Below the pieces are notes generated by a model. The model worked only from the letters and a program-made list of their open reading frames with translations, had not been told where the DNA came from and searched no databases. This document shows positions 17,918 to 26,924 of a stretch of 63,629 nt of DNA, piece after piece. The stretch covers positions 1 to 63,629 of the forward strand of contig CACZBM010000010.1 in NCBI GenBank assembly GCA_902779445.1, in the 5' to 3' direction. This stretch comes from an uncultured Lachnospiraceae bacterium. Lineage in GTDB: Bacteria > Bacillota > Clostridia > Lachnospirales > Lachnospiraceae. Made by a program: the position numbers and the translations under genes. Numbering within the stretch: the first letter of the stretch is position 1; each line of letters begins with the position of its first letter.

Positions 17918-19092
17918 TTTTCGTAAAACAGAAAGATCTGAAAGTTGGTATGAGGCTTGCCAAGCCGATTTATGACAAAAAGGGGGTCCTCTTATATGAG
18001 AGGAATTCCAAACTAACTCATCAGGGCATAGAATCCGTTAATAATTTTGGCATAATAGGATTATATATTCTGGAGCCTGCAGAACCGGTTCCGCCTATCA
18101 CGGATGAAGATCTTCTGTTTGAAAAGTTTCAGATGGTATCTACTTTTACCGTCAAGGACGAGTGGAAGAGCATCAGGGAAAAGGGTAAGGCTGCTGCAGT
18201 GCCTATGCTGGTTTCACAGGTTATCAAGAATTACGGACATCTGGATCATAAGCTGAACTTTGTACAATCTTTAAGAAGCCAGGAAGATAAATACTATAAA
18301 CACGCCCTGAATGTGGCAATCCTCTGCGCACTTATTTCTCATAAGATGAATATCACGGTCAGTGAACAGAATGAGCTCGTTACTGCTGCACTCGTACATG
18401 ATATAGGGAAACTGGATATTCCTCCGGAGATCCAGGCAAAGGAGGAGATGCTTACAGACGGGGACTATGATGTGATCTATAAGTATGAGTCTTTGGGCCT
18501 CCAGTATCTCGACCAGCCTTTTGGCACTTCTTCCAATGTCAAAAAGCTTATCCTGCAGGCACAGAGAACTATGCAGGCATTCAGAAAAGGAAATGCCGAC
18601 CCTAACGCAAAGACTTCCGTAGGTGCAAAGATACTCATGGTTGCGGATAAATTTGATTCCAGCACTGCTATGAATGAGCACGCTGATCCCACTTCTGAAA
18701 TAACAGCTGTCAGGCATTTACTGGATCATCCCGAGAAATATGATTCAAGAGTTACGGATGCCCTGATCGAGAGCATAAATATTCTGGTGCCCGGATGTAC
18801 GGTTGAGCTTACGAACGGCGAAAAGGGTCTGGTAATAACTGAAAATCTCAGAAATGTACTGAAGCCGACGGTGCTTCTCTTCTCTGATAATTCCATCATA
18901 GACCTTGGACAGGAGCTTATTTTCGGAAATCTTGACGTAAAAGATGTCATGAAGACTATGGATAACCGTGTGGCTGTTGACAGGGATGCAATGGAAGAGG
19001 CTTTCGGAATGAAGAAAGAGAAGAAGGCTGAGGATCTTAGTGAGGCCGGAGCCATTGCAGAGGGTATTCTTGGTGCTCTGCCGGAGAGTTAA
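17914..19092 (+). CDS. HD-domain protein, degenerate HD-GYP type
   Basis: 392 residues. N-terminal DUF3391-like segment (LKVGMRLAKPIYDKKG, 9-24), then an HD domain: His 130 (YYKHALNVA), HDIGK (162-166) and VADKFD. The GYP-loop (HHExxDGxGYP) is absent; the place holds GLQYLDQPFGTSSN. The metal ligands needed for a phosphohydrolase are partly kept, but cyclic di-GMP hydrolysis is doubtful without the loop. It starts inside the stop of the EAL gene and ends three bases before the PilT-like gene, so the three are translationally coupled and probably act in one signalling circuit. Confidence 0.85.
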   Translation: MIFVKQKDLKVGMRLAKPIYDKKGVLLYERNSKLTHQGIESVNNFGIIGLYILEPAEPVPPITDEDLLFEKFQMVSTFTVKDEWKSIREKGKAAAVPMLVSQVIKNYGHLDHKLNFVQSLRSQEDKYYKHALNVAILCALISHKMNITVSEQNELVTAALVHDIGKLDIPPEIQAKEEMLTDGDYDVIYKYESLGLQYLDQPFGTSSNVKKLILQAQRTMQAFRKGNADPNAKTSVGAKILMVADKFDSSTAMNEHADPTSEITAVRHLLDHPEKYDSRVTDALIESINILVPGCTVELTNGEKGLVITENLRNVLKPTVLLFSDNSIIDLGQELIFGNLDVKDVMKTMDNRVAVDRDAMEEAFGMKKEKKAEDLSEAGAIAEGILGALPES

Positions 19093-19095
19093 GGT

Positions 19096-20169
19096 ATGCT
19101 TGATATAAATACTCTTATCAGGGAAGCATCTGCCAGGAATGCTTCCGATATTCATATTACAGTAGGGGCACCTCCCAGGTTCAGGATACACGGGGAACTC
19201 GTCCAGACTAATTTTCCTAAAATGACCCCGGGCGATACGCTTGAGGTCCTTCTTAATCTTATGACTCCCGAGCAGAGAGATACCTTTGAAAGAAAGGGAG
19301 ATATCGATATCTCTGTTTCAGTAAAGGATTCCGGCAGATTCAGGGTCAATGCCTATAAGCAGCGGGGAATGATCACCATAACCATGAGACTTGTGGACAT
19401 GGAGATACCGGATGCCAGATCCTTAAAGCTCCCGGATGAAGTAATGAAGCTCTGCGACGAAAGAAAAGGGCTCATTCTGGTTACCGGACCTTCAGGCTCA
19501 GGTAAATCTACCGTCATAGCGTCTTTAATTGACTGGATCAATTCCACCAGAGCCTGCAACATCATTACGCTTGAAAACCCTATTGAGTATATTCACTCTT
19601 CGAAGATGTCAATAGTGAACCAGAGAGAGATAGGTATAGATGCTGTTGACTATCATTCTGCCATCAGTTCTGCATTAAAGCAGGATCCGGATGTGCTGGA
19701 TATCGGAGAGATCGGAGATGAGAATGAAGCTTCGCTCACCCTTTTAGCTGCTGAAACCGGACGGCTCGTGTTTTCCAATTTCTATACGATGAGTGCTGTG
19801 GATACCATCGGGGCATTTATAGATCTCTTCCCGGAGGAAAGGAGAAGACGGGCGGGTAACCGACTTGCCAGTGTTCTGAGGGCTACGGTATCGAGGCAGC
19901 TTATACCCTCATCCGAGGGGAACCTTATACCTGCATATGAGATACTCATTGCTGATAATGCAGTGAGAGAGATGATCAGGGAAGGAAAGATCCGGGATAT
20001 TGCGGCATACATGGAAAATAATACCGATAAGGGACTGATCACCATGGATCAGTATATATACAGACTATATAAGGACGGCCTTATTTCCGGAGAAGAGGCG
20101 CTTAAATCCGCCTGCGACCGGGAGTCAATGGGGACGGTTCTCTCTGACTCCTTGAATATAACTTCGTGA
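19096..20169 (+). CDS. PilT/GspE-type secretion ATPase with altered motifs
   Basis: 357 residues, the length of PilT. The N-terminal PAS-like domain (ASDIHITVGAPPRFRIHGEL) and Walker A (GPSGSGKST, 131-139) are clear. Three family motifs deviate: the Asp box IEDPIE reads LENPIE, the Walker B tail GEMRD reads GEIGD (204-208), and the His box STLHTNSA reads SNFYTMSA (227-234), losing its His. The acidic Glu of the Walker B is retained. PilT powers type IV pilus retraction. No pilin or pilus genes lie near. It is coupled to the cyclic di-GMP genes, so it may be a regulatory or repurposed ATPase. ATP hydrolysis is uncertain. Confidence 0.85.
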   Translation: MLDINTLIREASARNASDIHITVGAPPRFRIHGELVQTNFPKMTPGDTLEVLLNLMTPEQRDTFERKGDIDISVSVKDSGRFRVNAYKQRGMITITMRLVDMEIPDARSLKLPDEVMKLCDERKGLILVTGPSGSGKSTVIASLIDWINSTRACNIITLENPIEYIHSSKMSIVNQREIGIDAVDYHSAISSALKQDPDVLDIGEIGDENEASLTLLAAETGRLVFSNFYTMSAVDTIGAFIDLFPEERRRRAGNRLASVLRATVSRQLIPSSEGNLIPAYEILIADNAVREMIREGKIRDIAAYMENNTDKGLITMDQYIYRLYKDGLISGEEALKSACDRESMGTVLSDSLNITS

Positions 20170-20178
20170 ACAACATTT

Positions 20179-20349
20179 GATCTTCAGTCATAATATGCGG
20201 TCAGATTACGCTCACTACCTTTGTTTTGTGATGAAATAATTGGACGGTGCTACCGCTCAAATAAAGCTCTTTCGCTTCGCACCGCCAATTTCATCACAAA
20301 ACTGCAGTCGTTCGCTATCAATCTGCCGCGCATATTTTGCCTGAAGATC
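20179..20349. repeat. 171-bp imperfect palindrome (giant hairpin)
   Basis: The outer arms are GATCTTCAG (20179-20187) and CTGAAGATC (20341-20349), followed inward by ATATGCGGTCAGATT pairing with AATCTGCCGCGCATAT. The core arms are 20224-20250 (TTTTGTGATGAAAT..ATTGG.CGGTGC) and 20279-20301 (GCACCG.CCAATTTCATCACAAAA), nearly perfect over 23 bp. Loops and bulges separate the blocks. There is no ORF in it. It could be a small palindromic mobile element or a structured RNA/terminator after the pilT-like gene. Confidence 0.7.
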
Positions 20350-20471
20350 ATGACTGTTACAGCCTGTAATGATTAAACGATATGCTTAAGCATTTATTTT
20401 GAACTTCTGGTTCTTTTTTGAGTCAGTGGGAGATGGTTCTCGGTGATTCCCTGTGTCATCCATTTAATCTG

Positions 20472-20500
20472 GTGTCATTCTGAGCGAGGCGAAGAATTTC
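20472..20500 (+). repeat. Copy of a dispersed GTGTCATTCTGAGCG repeat
   Basis: GTGTCATTCTGAGCG-AGGCGAAGAAT matches the left arm of the larger repeat at 40929 with one change (AAGCGAAG there). The rest of the spacer from 20350 to 20604 contains no gene that I can support. Confidence 0.7.
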
Positions 20501-20604
20501 CTCCCCCTTCCAGTGAGAACGGAAAAAGGTCTATATAACTTAAAAAGGTATGCGCTTGATCTAGTACGGGATTTCTGGACTAGTCGTCGGGGACTTCCCA
20601 GGTA

Positions 20605-20631
20605 TAAATTTTTTTTAAGATATTCCGATAT
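20605..20631 (+). promoter_or_regulatory. Sigma-28/sigma-D promoter of the flagellin gene
   Basis: TAAA (20605-20608), a 15-base spacer, then TCCGATAT (20624-20631). The Bacillus sigma-D consensus is TAAA-N15-GCCGATAT. The predicted leader is about 25-30 nt. Confidence 0.85.
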
Positions 20632-20663
20632 AAAGATAGAAGGTAGTCTATTGGTGAATCGGT

Positions 20664-23276
20664 ATGTCAAATGGAATGGTGATAACTCACAATCTGTCCG
20701 GGATGTTTACAAACAGGCAGCTCGGTATTGTGGGAAATAATAAAGCAAAAAGTTCAGAAAAGCTCTCATCCGGCTACAGGATCAACAGAGCAGCAGATGA
20801 TGCTGCCGGACTCTCCATCTCAGAAAAAATGCGCAGGCAGATAAGAGGGCTTAAGCAGGGTGCCGAAAATATGCAGGACGGCATCAGTTTCTGCCAGACT
20901 GCTGACGGCTATTTAAATGAAGTTGTGGATATGCTCCACCGCATGAATGAACTGTCCGTAAAGGCTGCTAACGGCACGAATTCCGCATCAGACAGACTTG
21001 ATATAGATAATGAGATACAGGAATTAAAGGAAGAGACTGCGAGGATCTTTGAAACCGCTAAATTTAATGAGATCTATATTTTTAAGGTGCCGTATGTTCC
21101 GGCACCTGTTGTGCATTCTGACGGCATACAGGTATTCAGTAACGGTCTTCAGGGCGGAACGTTGATGTACGGAGGTATCGAGGTAAATGATGTACGCCAT
21201 ACCTGGGATGAACTGGGGATCGCTCTGTCTGCAGATAAGACTACATTTGCTTCTGACCAGACAATATCATTTAAGGACTATACCAATGAGCTTATTGAGC
21301 TCCATGTAAAGGCAGGAGATCCTTTAAATCAGATCACACGAAGAAACTACTGGAGCGCAGATGACCAGGGGGTTTATATAAATAATAAACTCGCCCAGAC
21401 CTGGGATGAGATCGGCATAGATGAAAAAGCTAATCAGGGTGAGTACAGTGTCAGGTATTCTTATAAAGGCGAAGTCCAGCAGGAGATATTCTTTGAAGTA
21501 AATGATGGTGACAGCCGTGAGGACGTGATCGATAATATCAATGGCAGATTATTTAACTCCCTGTATTCCTGGGATTTAAGCACTTCAAATATAGAATCCT
21601 CGTCTGCACTTAGCATAAGAAATGCCGACACGCTGACCATTAATAACAGCAGCAAGGAAATGCTCGCTCCCGGAGTCACATATACCATAAAGGCCTACAG
21701 AGGAACAGATGAGGACAGTTCCTACGTTACTGTAGAAAATAGCCGCGGCGATTCTTTCAGAAAGATGAGCTGGACAGAGTTTAAGAATATATTATCAGGT
21801 GATTCCTATCCCATATCCGACTGGGGTCTTACTGACAGAGATAACAAAAAGCTTGAGTCTGACCTTAAAAGCTTTGATGATACTGCCTTATATGAGTACA
21901 AAAATTCCGATTCCAATATTCCCATAGAATTTACTTTCACTCTTTCGGATGAAGCCGGTATTGATGAGGCCATAGCTGCGTTAGACGGAGCACTGCTTAA
22001 TAAGACTGTATCGTCACCAAACAGAATTTCTGTGACGCGCAATTCGTCTTCAGCAATAAGCCCTGCTGTATCATTTGACAGGTCGAGCCTTTCATATGAT
22101 GTAATGAAGGCTTACGGCAGGGATTTTAACAGTGCAAATGATGTAATGACCGGGGATATAGACAGGAAGCTTATTCAGGAGTCGGGTCCCAGCGAGAGTA
22201 AAGGAAACGCATACGCTGAAAGCGCGGTGACATCTATTTCAAACGGTTCTCCACAGTCGGTGGGAGAATTCTATTATAAGGATACCGACGGGAAATACTA
22301 TAAGATCAATAAGCTTGAGGAATCATTTACCGACACAAAGACCGCCAAAATGAACAGGACAGTTACATCATCCTACCATTATTCATACACGGATCCCGAT
22401 TTCAAAGGAACAACTCTAGATCCAATAGCTGACGGACAGACTTTTAATTATAATAAATACTACACGGATGACGTTAAAGCGACCGGATCCCACACTGTGA
22501 TATCCTTTGATTATGATAACCGTGAAGAAATGACAGGCTGGGACGATGATTATATGAATTCACATTCGGAATATACCGTTGTAAATAATATCTCAACGAT
22601 CACCACCGATACTTCCTGGGGAGAATGGCAGAGTACCGGTACTACACTTACCGGCGAGGGAAAGGATCGGAATTTACGCGATACCTTTACTCTTACATCG
22701 TCCAACGGCACTCTTGGCACAGTGACCATTACTGATAACGGAGCCGCAATAGGAGATTCAAAATTTGATATAAATTATCAGTCACTGGGCCGTGCTACTG
22801 CTTCTTTCAGCGCCAGCGCTAACAGCACCGGGAATAGAAGCGACCACGTGGAAATGCGTAAGAGACAGGTAAACGTTCCCCTGAAGGAGCTTCCCATCCA
22901 TGCCAGCGCAAATAATACGGATTATATTCCATTAAGATGGAGCGGCCTGAATAATGCCATAATAGGTATCAAGGGAACTAATACGGAAACTGTTCAGGAT
23001 GCGAGATATGCAATAGATGAGATCGCAGATGCTATAAAGATGGTATCGGACACCCGGTCCACCTTTGGTGCCCAGCAGAACCGCTTCGAACATGCCATAA
23101 GGCAGAACAATAATACGGCGGAAAACACCCAGGCCGCCGAATCTCTTATAAGAGATACCGATATGGCAAAAGAAATGGTTAAGTTCTCCAAAGAACGTAT
23201 CCTCGAGCAGGCCGGTCAGGCGATGCTCACTCAGGCCGACCGCACAAATGAGGGTGTTCTCTCGCTGCTAAGGTAA
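20664..23276 (+). CDS. Flagellin with a large variable central domain
   Basis: 870 residues, far longer than the usual 270-500. The conserved D0/D1 ends are intact: VITHNLSGMFTNRQLG, SSEKLSSGYRINRAADDAAG and GISFCQTADGYLNE at the N-terminus; RFEHAIRQNNNTAENTQAAE and RDTDMAKEMVKFSKERILEQAGQAML...GVLSLLR at the C-terminus. Residues of roughly 150-760 form the surface-exposed variable region, rich in Ser, Thr, Asp and Tyr, with two YxWDELGI/TWDEIGI-type segments. ATG at 20664 has GGTGA about seven bases upstream; the ATG at 20676 (MVITHN) would match the standard N-terminus and is an equal candidate. A sigma-D promoter precedes it, and no other flagellar gene is near. Confidence 0.95.
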   Translation: MSNGMVITHNLSGMFTNRQLGIVGNNKAKSSEKLSSGYRINRAADDAAGLSISEKMRRQIRGLKQGAENMQDGISFCQTADGYLNEVVDMLHRMNELSVKAANGTNSASDRLDIDNEIQELKEETARIFETAKFNEIYIFKVPYVPAPVVHSDGIQVFSNGLQGGTLMYGGIEVNDVRHTWDELGIALSADKTTFASDQTISFKDYTNELIELHVKAGDPLNQITRRNYWSADDQGVYINNKLAQTWDEIGIDEKANQGEYSVRYSYKGEVQQEIFFEVNDGDSREDVIDNINGRLFNSLYSWDLSTSNIESSSALSIRNADTLTINNSSKEMLAPGVTYTIKAYRGTDEDSSYVTVENSRGDSFRKMSWTEFKNILSGDSYPISDWGLTDRDNKKLESDLKSFDDTALYEYKNSDSNIPIEFTFTLSDEAGIDEAIAALDGALLNKTVSSPNRISVTRNSSSAISPAVSFDRSSLSYDVMKAYGRDFNSANDVMTGDIDRKLIQESGPSESKGNAYAESAVTSISNGSPQSVGEFYYKDTDGKYYKINKLEESFTDTKTAKMNRTVTSSYHYSYTDPDFKGTTLDPIADGQTFNYNKYYTDDVKATGSHTVISFDYDNREEMTGWDDDYMNSHSEYTVVNNISTITTDTSWGEWQSTGTTLTGEGKDRNLRDTFTLTSSNGTLGTVTITDNGAAIGDSKFDINYQSLGRATASFSASANSTGNRSDHVEMRKRQVNVPLKELPIHASANNTDYIPLRWSGLNNAIIGIKGTNTETVQDARYAIDEIADAIKMVSDTRSTFGAQQNRFEHAIRQNNNTAENTQAAESLIRDTDMAKEMVKFSKERILEQAGQAMLTQADRTNEGVLSLLR

Positions 23277-23306
23277 AGCCAGGGAGTCCCGCTTTTTCTA
23301 AAGGAT

Positions 23307-24152
23307 TTAGAGCATGGCAGAATATTTTGACTGTTCGGCTGCCGGTATTTCAAGCGTATTCATAGCCTGCTCAGCTGTCAGTTTCATATTCTTCATAAGT
23401 TTTCTGATATTATCTAACATAGTATCCTTTTTTTCAGCAGCTCTTTCTTCTGCTATCTCTTCCTTCATCAGTTCCCTTAGCGCCTGACACATCTTATCGT
23501 CCCTCCTGATCCTTTCAAAAAGCTCTGCATTTTCCGAAACACTCACCTGAAGAACCGCATCTATATTATTTCGTTCTCCCGGTTCCTTGGCCTGTTCCGC
23601 TTCCTGCAGAAACCTCCTTACATCCTCTTCTTCCGCATTCTTTGATAATATCTTAAGTCCGGGATGTTTCTTCCCATCCATAGCCCCTGTTACTATGATC
23701 TGTGTTTCAAAGAGTACCTTTCCTGTAAGATAGTATATCCCTTTATATTTTTCTATGATCACCACTCCGGATTCTTCAAGTATCCTGAATAGCTCCCTTG
23801 GATAAGCCTCTCGTATCATGGTCAGCGTAAGGTCTTCAGCTGGTATTTCATTCACATGCTCGCCAAGTGCTTTATACAGGCAGCCATACGATATCGTTTT
23901 GTAGTAATCATCGATTGATAAGGAGTCTCCGCTTCCCTTGTATTCAAAAACATTGAACCGTTTGAAGAGTTTGCCTATCTCATTCTTGACAACCACAGAT
24001 GGATCCTTCTTAATGACAAGCAGATCCATCTCAAGAGCCTGTTTGCTCAGCTGATACTCAGAATCGAAAAACAGGTCGTCCTTATTTTCTTTTAATTCCC
24101 ATTTTGTGGCTCCGAAAAACGCCGGATGCCAGTATGTTCTCACTGATTTCAA
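23307..24152 (-). CDS. Multicopy PD-(D/E)XK-like / transposase-associated family protein
   Basis: 281 residues, soluble. The N-terminal two thirds have the pattern of a restriction-endonuclease-like fold (DLLVIKKD, then FNVFEYKGSGD, i.e. an acidic residue, then E-Y-K), as in the Rpn/PDDEXK_2 families expanded in Lachnospiraceae. The C-terminus is a charged helix (EEIAEERAAEKKDTM) with a short ending that looks regulatory. A second copy begins at 63550. The start is TTG at 24152; an in-frame ATT at 24164 lines up with the ATG of the other copy. The same -35/-10 promoter precedes both. Role unknown. Confidence 0.7.
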   Translation of the reverse strand: MKSVRTYWHPAFFGATKWELKENKDDLFFDSEYQLSKQALEMDLLVIKKDPSVVVKNEIGKLFKRFNVFEYKGSGDSLSIDDYYKTISYGCLYKALGEHVNEIPAEDLTLTMIREAYPRELFRILEESGVVIIEKYKGIYYLTGKVLFETQIIVTGAMDGKKHPGLKILSKNAEEEDVRRFLQEAEQAKEPGERNNIDAVLQVSVSENAELFERIRRDDKMCQALRELMKEEIAEERAAEKKDTMLDNIRKLMKNMKLTAEQAMNTLEIPAAEQSKYSAML

Positions 24153-24173
24153 TTTGCTTTGAATTTTACCCCC

Positions 24174-24202
24174 ATTCTATACCATGCAAAAACTATTTTC
24201 AA
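24174..24202 (-). promoter_or_regulatory. Promoter shared with the second copy of the gene
   Basis: On the minus strand: TTGAAA (24202-24197), 17 bases, TAGAAT (24179-24174), then GGGGGT. The same boxes, spacing and much of the spacer recur at 63512-63540. Confidence 0.75.
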
Positions 24203-24264
24203 TTAATCCAGGGATTGATTCCTGTCACTATTTATCAGGCTGACATATAACTGAATAGCATCTG

Positions 24265-25155
24265 TCAGGTATTCATCTTCAGTATATAAAACCCCTGCCC
24301 GGCCTTTTCTACGCAGCCCTTCAGCTCCAGTTTCAGGAGTTCCAGCGTAAGGTCAGAAAGATCGTAGCCGGTTTTATACGCTATTTCATTGATATTTATG
24401 GGATTGTAGTCGAGATATCGGATTATTTTAAGCTGCTTTTCGCTGAGATTTGTGAATTTTTTCAGGCTTATCTTCCGATGTTTATTTTTGCCGCATTTAA
24501 TAAGCCCCAGGGCTTCCAGTATGTCACCGGGGCAGGTGGCTATCCCAGCACCGTCCGCTATGAGCTTATTACAGCCATGGCTCAGGGGATCGGTTATCCT
24601 GCCCGGCACAGCAAATACATCTCTTCCCTGATCCAGAGCGCATCGGACTGTTATTGAAGTTCCGGACTTCTGGCGTGCCTCTATTACAAGAAGGATGTCT
24701 GAAAGAGCAGAAATAATGCGGTTTCTTTGGGGAAAAAGGGATGCTCTCGGAGACATACCCGGCGGGTATTCGGATATTATCCCTCCTTTTTCCAGAATGA
24801 TTTCATATAGCCTGCGGTTTTCCGGTGGATAGACTACATCGATCCCACAGCCAAGTATACCGAAGCTTGATCCTCCGGCTGCAAGGGCTGCACTCTGGGA
24901 TATGCCGTCTATGCCCCGGGCCATGCCGCTCACTATCTGGACACCGTTCTTTGAGAGCTCTTTTGCAAAGTATTCTGCTACTCCTCTTCCGTATTCACTG
25001 TTATTTCTGGAGCCTATTATCGATACCGTCTTTTTACCGGGATCCGGGAGCCGGCCCTTTACATAGATCCCCTGTGGAGGGGTTGGTATGCCCTTGAGCT
25101 TTTCCGGAAATTCGTCTTCCAGGGCGCAGATATACCTTATGTCTTCATTACACAT
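24265..25155 (-). CDS. dprA: DNA-processing protein A (ssDNA and RecA loader)
   Basis: About 296 residues. The Rossmann-like DprA core is complete: SIIGSRNNSEYG, IVSGMARGIDGISQSAAL, GILGCGIDVVYPPENR, ISEYPPG, FPQRNRIISALSD and VIEARQKSGTSITVRCALDQGRDVFAVPGRITD, ending in a winged helix (about 235-300). DprA protects incoming single strands and loads RecA in transformation. A GTG at 25176 opens the frame, but ATG at 25155 with AGAGGA in front is better; it overlaps the end of the yifB/comM gene by eight bases, so the two are coupled. Confidence 0.95.
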   Translation of the reverse strand: MCNEDIRYICALEDEFPEKLKGIPTPPQGIYVKGRLPDPGKKTVSIIGSRNNSEYGRGVAEYFAKELSKNGVQIVSGMARGIDGISQSAALAAGGSSFGILGCGIDVVYPPENRRLYEIILEKGGIISEYPPGMSPRASLFPQRNRIISALSDILLVIEARQKSGTSITVRCALDQGRDVFAVPGRITDPLSHGCNKLIADGAGIATCPGDILEALGLIKCGKNKHRKISLKKFTNLSEKQLKIIRYLDYNPININEIAYKTGYDLSDLTLELLKLELKGCVEKAGQGFYILKMNT

Positions 25156-26677
25156 TCCATAATCCTCTGTATGCACTTCTGTAACCTATCGCTTCACTCA
25201 AATGGACACAGCTTATCCTGTCGGAATGGTCCATATCCGCTATAGTACGGGCGCACCTGAGTATCCTGTGATATCCCCTGGCAGAAAGATTCAGTATCTC
25301 AAAGGATTCTTTAAATAGCTCCTCTTCTTTTTCGCCCAGTTCACAGAAAACACGGATGTCTTTTGTACTCATTTCAGAATTAAAGTTGATCCGCATATCT
25401 TTAAACCGCTTTTTCTGGATCTCAAAAGTATCTGTCACCCTGCCTCTTATGGTCGCAGAGTCTTCACCGGATGTTTCATCGCTGTTTAAATCCTCAAAGG
25501 AAAGGCCTTCCACATTACAGACTATGTCTATCCTGTCCAGAATGGGTCCGCTGATGCCGGAGAGGTACTTTTTTATGGAAGTTTCGGAACATGTACATTT
25601 TTTATCGGGATAGTAGCCGCATTTACATGGATTCATCGCGGCTGCGAGGAGGAAATTCGCGGGAAAGGTATAATTGCCGGAGGCTCTGGATATATGTATC
25701 TCCCGATCCTCCATTGGCTGCCTGAGAATCTCAATAGTGCTTCTGGCAAATTCTGGAAATTCGTCAAGAAATAGGACTCCCCTGTGGGCGAGGGATACAT
25801 CTCCGGGTTTCGGTATGCCTCCCCCGCCGGACAGTGCCTGGCGCGAAACCGTATGATGCGGACTTATAAAAGGTCTCTTTGTGACGAGTCCCTCGCTTCC
25901 AAGGATCCCTGCGATACTGTGTATCCCGGTGATCTCCATGCACTCGTCCTTAGTGAGATCAGGTAGGATAGAGGGTATACATTTAGCCATCATGCTTTTT
26001 CCGCCTCCGGGAGGCCCCGTAAGAAGGATATTGTGCATACCGGAAGCAGCCACCTCTATAGCTCTCCTAGCGGCTTTCTGTCCCTTTATCTCTGAAAAAT
26101 CAGCGCTGTAGAGTTTCTTTGTATTAATGAGTTCTTCCACATCAATTCTTCGCGGATCTATAACAATATCCTTGTTTAAGAATCTTATGACTTCATCGAT
26201 GTCTGATACGCCTATAACTTCTATACCGTCTACGGCCCCTCCCTCTGCTGCATTTTCTTTGGGAACAATGAAACGCTTGTAATTTAGCTCATGCGCTTTT
26301 ATTGCCATAGGCAGGATACCGGTTACCTTCGATATTTTTCCGGAAAGGCTTAATTCCCCTGCAAAAACCGTATCATCTGTACTCTCTGTAATGATTCCCA
26401 TAGACCGGAGCAGAGATACTGCCACAGGAAGATCAAAATGTGAACCGGTCTTTCTCATGTCAGCAGGGCTCAGGTTTACAGTGATGCGTTTTGGGGGGAG
26501 ATAAAAACCGCAGTTTCGAAGAGCAGTCCTTATCCGGTCTTTTGATTCCTTGATCTCACTTCCGAGAAACCCGACCATTTCAAAGACAGGCAGTCCGCCT
26601 TCAGCGATATCAGCCTCCACAGATACTTCACGCACTTCAAGACCATGAAGTGCTAAAGAATGAACAGAACTGAACAT
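25148..26677 (-). CDS. comM: YifB/ComM family Mg-chelatase-like AAA ATPase
   Basis: About 509 residues from ATG at 26677 (MFSSVHSLALHGLEV, the normal family start, with GGAG upstream); the frame extends 26 codons further but that part is not conserved. N-terminal Lon-protease-like domain (GFLGSEIKESKDRIR, KRITVNLSPADMRK), then a Mg-chelatase AAA core with Walker A (TGPPGGGKSM), Walker B (GVLFLDEFPEF), and the zinc-site-like CKCGYYPDKKCTC. ComM proteins help branch migration during natural transformation; they are also kept in species that are not known to transform. It forms a two-gene unit with dprA. Confidence 0.93.
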   Translation of the reverse strand: MFSSVHSLALHGLEVREVSVEADIAEGGLPVFEMVGFLGSEIKESKDRIRTALRNCGFYLPPKRITVNLSPADMRKTGSHFDLPVAVSLLRSMGIITESTDDTVFAGELSLSGKISKVTGILPMAIKAHELNYKRFIVPKENAAEGGAVDGIEVIGVSDIDEVIRFLNKDIVIDPRRIDVEELINTKKLYSADFSEIKGQKAARRAIEVAASGMHNILLTGPPGGGKSMMAKCIPSILPDLTKDECMEITGIHSIAGILGSEGLVTKRPFISPHHTVSRQALSGGGGIPKPGDVSLAHRGVLFLDEFPEFARSTIEILRQPMEDREIHISRASGNYTFPANFLLAAAMNPCKCGYYPDKKCTCSETSIKKYLSGISGPILDRIDIVCNVEGLSFEDLNSDETSGEDSATIRGRVTDTFEIQKKRFKDMRINFNSEMSTKDIRVFCELGEKEEELFKESFEILNLSARGYHRILRCARTIADMDHSDRISCVHLSEAIGYRSAYRGLWNV

Positions 26678-26851
26678 AGAACACTCCTTAAATATAATTA
26701 AAAATGAGATCTGATCATACAGAACGCATGATCTCCGGAGAGATCCCCCGAACAATTTATAAAACTATCACCAATCCTGACCTGTGTCAAGGGGAGTCAA
26801 TGAGGACTCCACAGAGAGACAATATATTTAAAAACAGAAAAAGCTGCCATT

Positions 26852-26885
26852 TTGAATTCATATTCGTATATAATAATATAATGAT
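26852..26885 (+). promoter_or_regulatory. Probable promoter of the GG-peptide genes
   Basis: TTGAAT at about 26852, and TAATAT/TATAAT overlapping hexamers at about 26871-26881. A strong AAGGAG site precedes the ATG at 26925. Confidence 0.5.
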
Positions 26886-26924
26886 AAAGCAGAACAGTCT
26901 GCTGTTACAAAAAAGGAGATAAAA

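Noticed and set aside
17914..19092. Canonical HD-GYP phosphodiesterase
   Set aside because: The GYP loop and HHE motif are missing; only the HD part can be supported.
26704..26922. 72-codon ORF on the plus strand
   Set aside because: It overlaps the unconserved extension of comM, has no ribosome binding site and covers the promoter of the GG-peptide gene.
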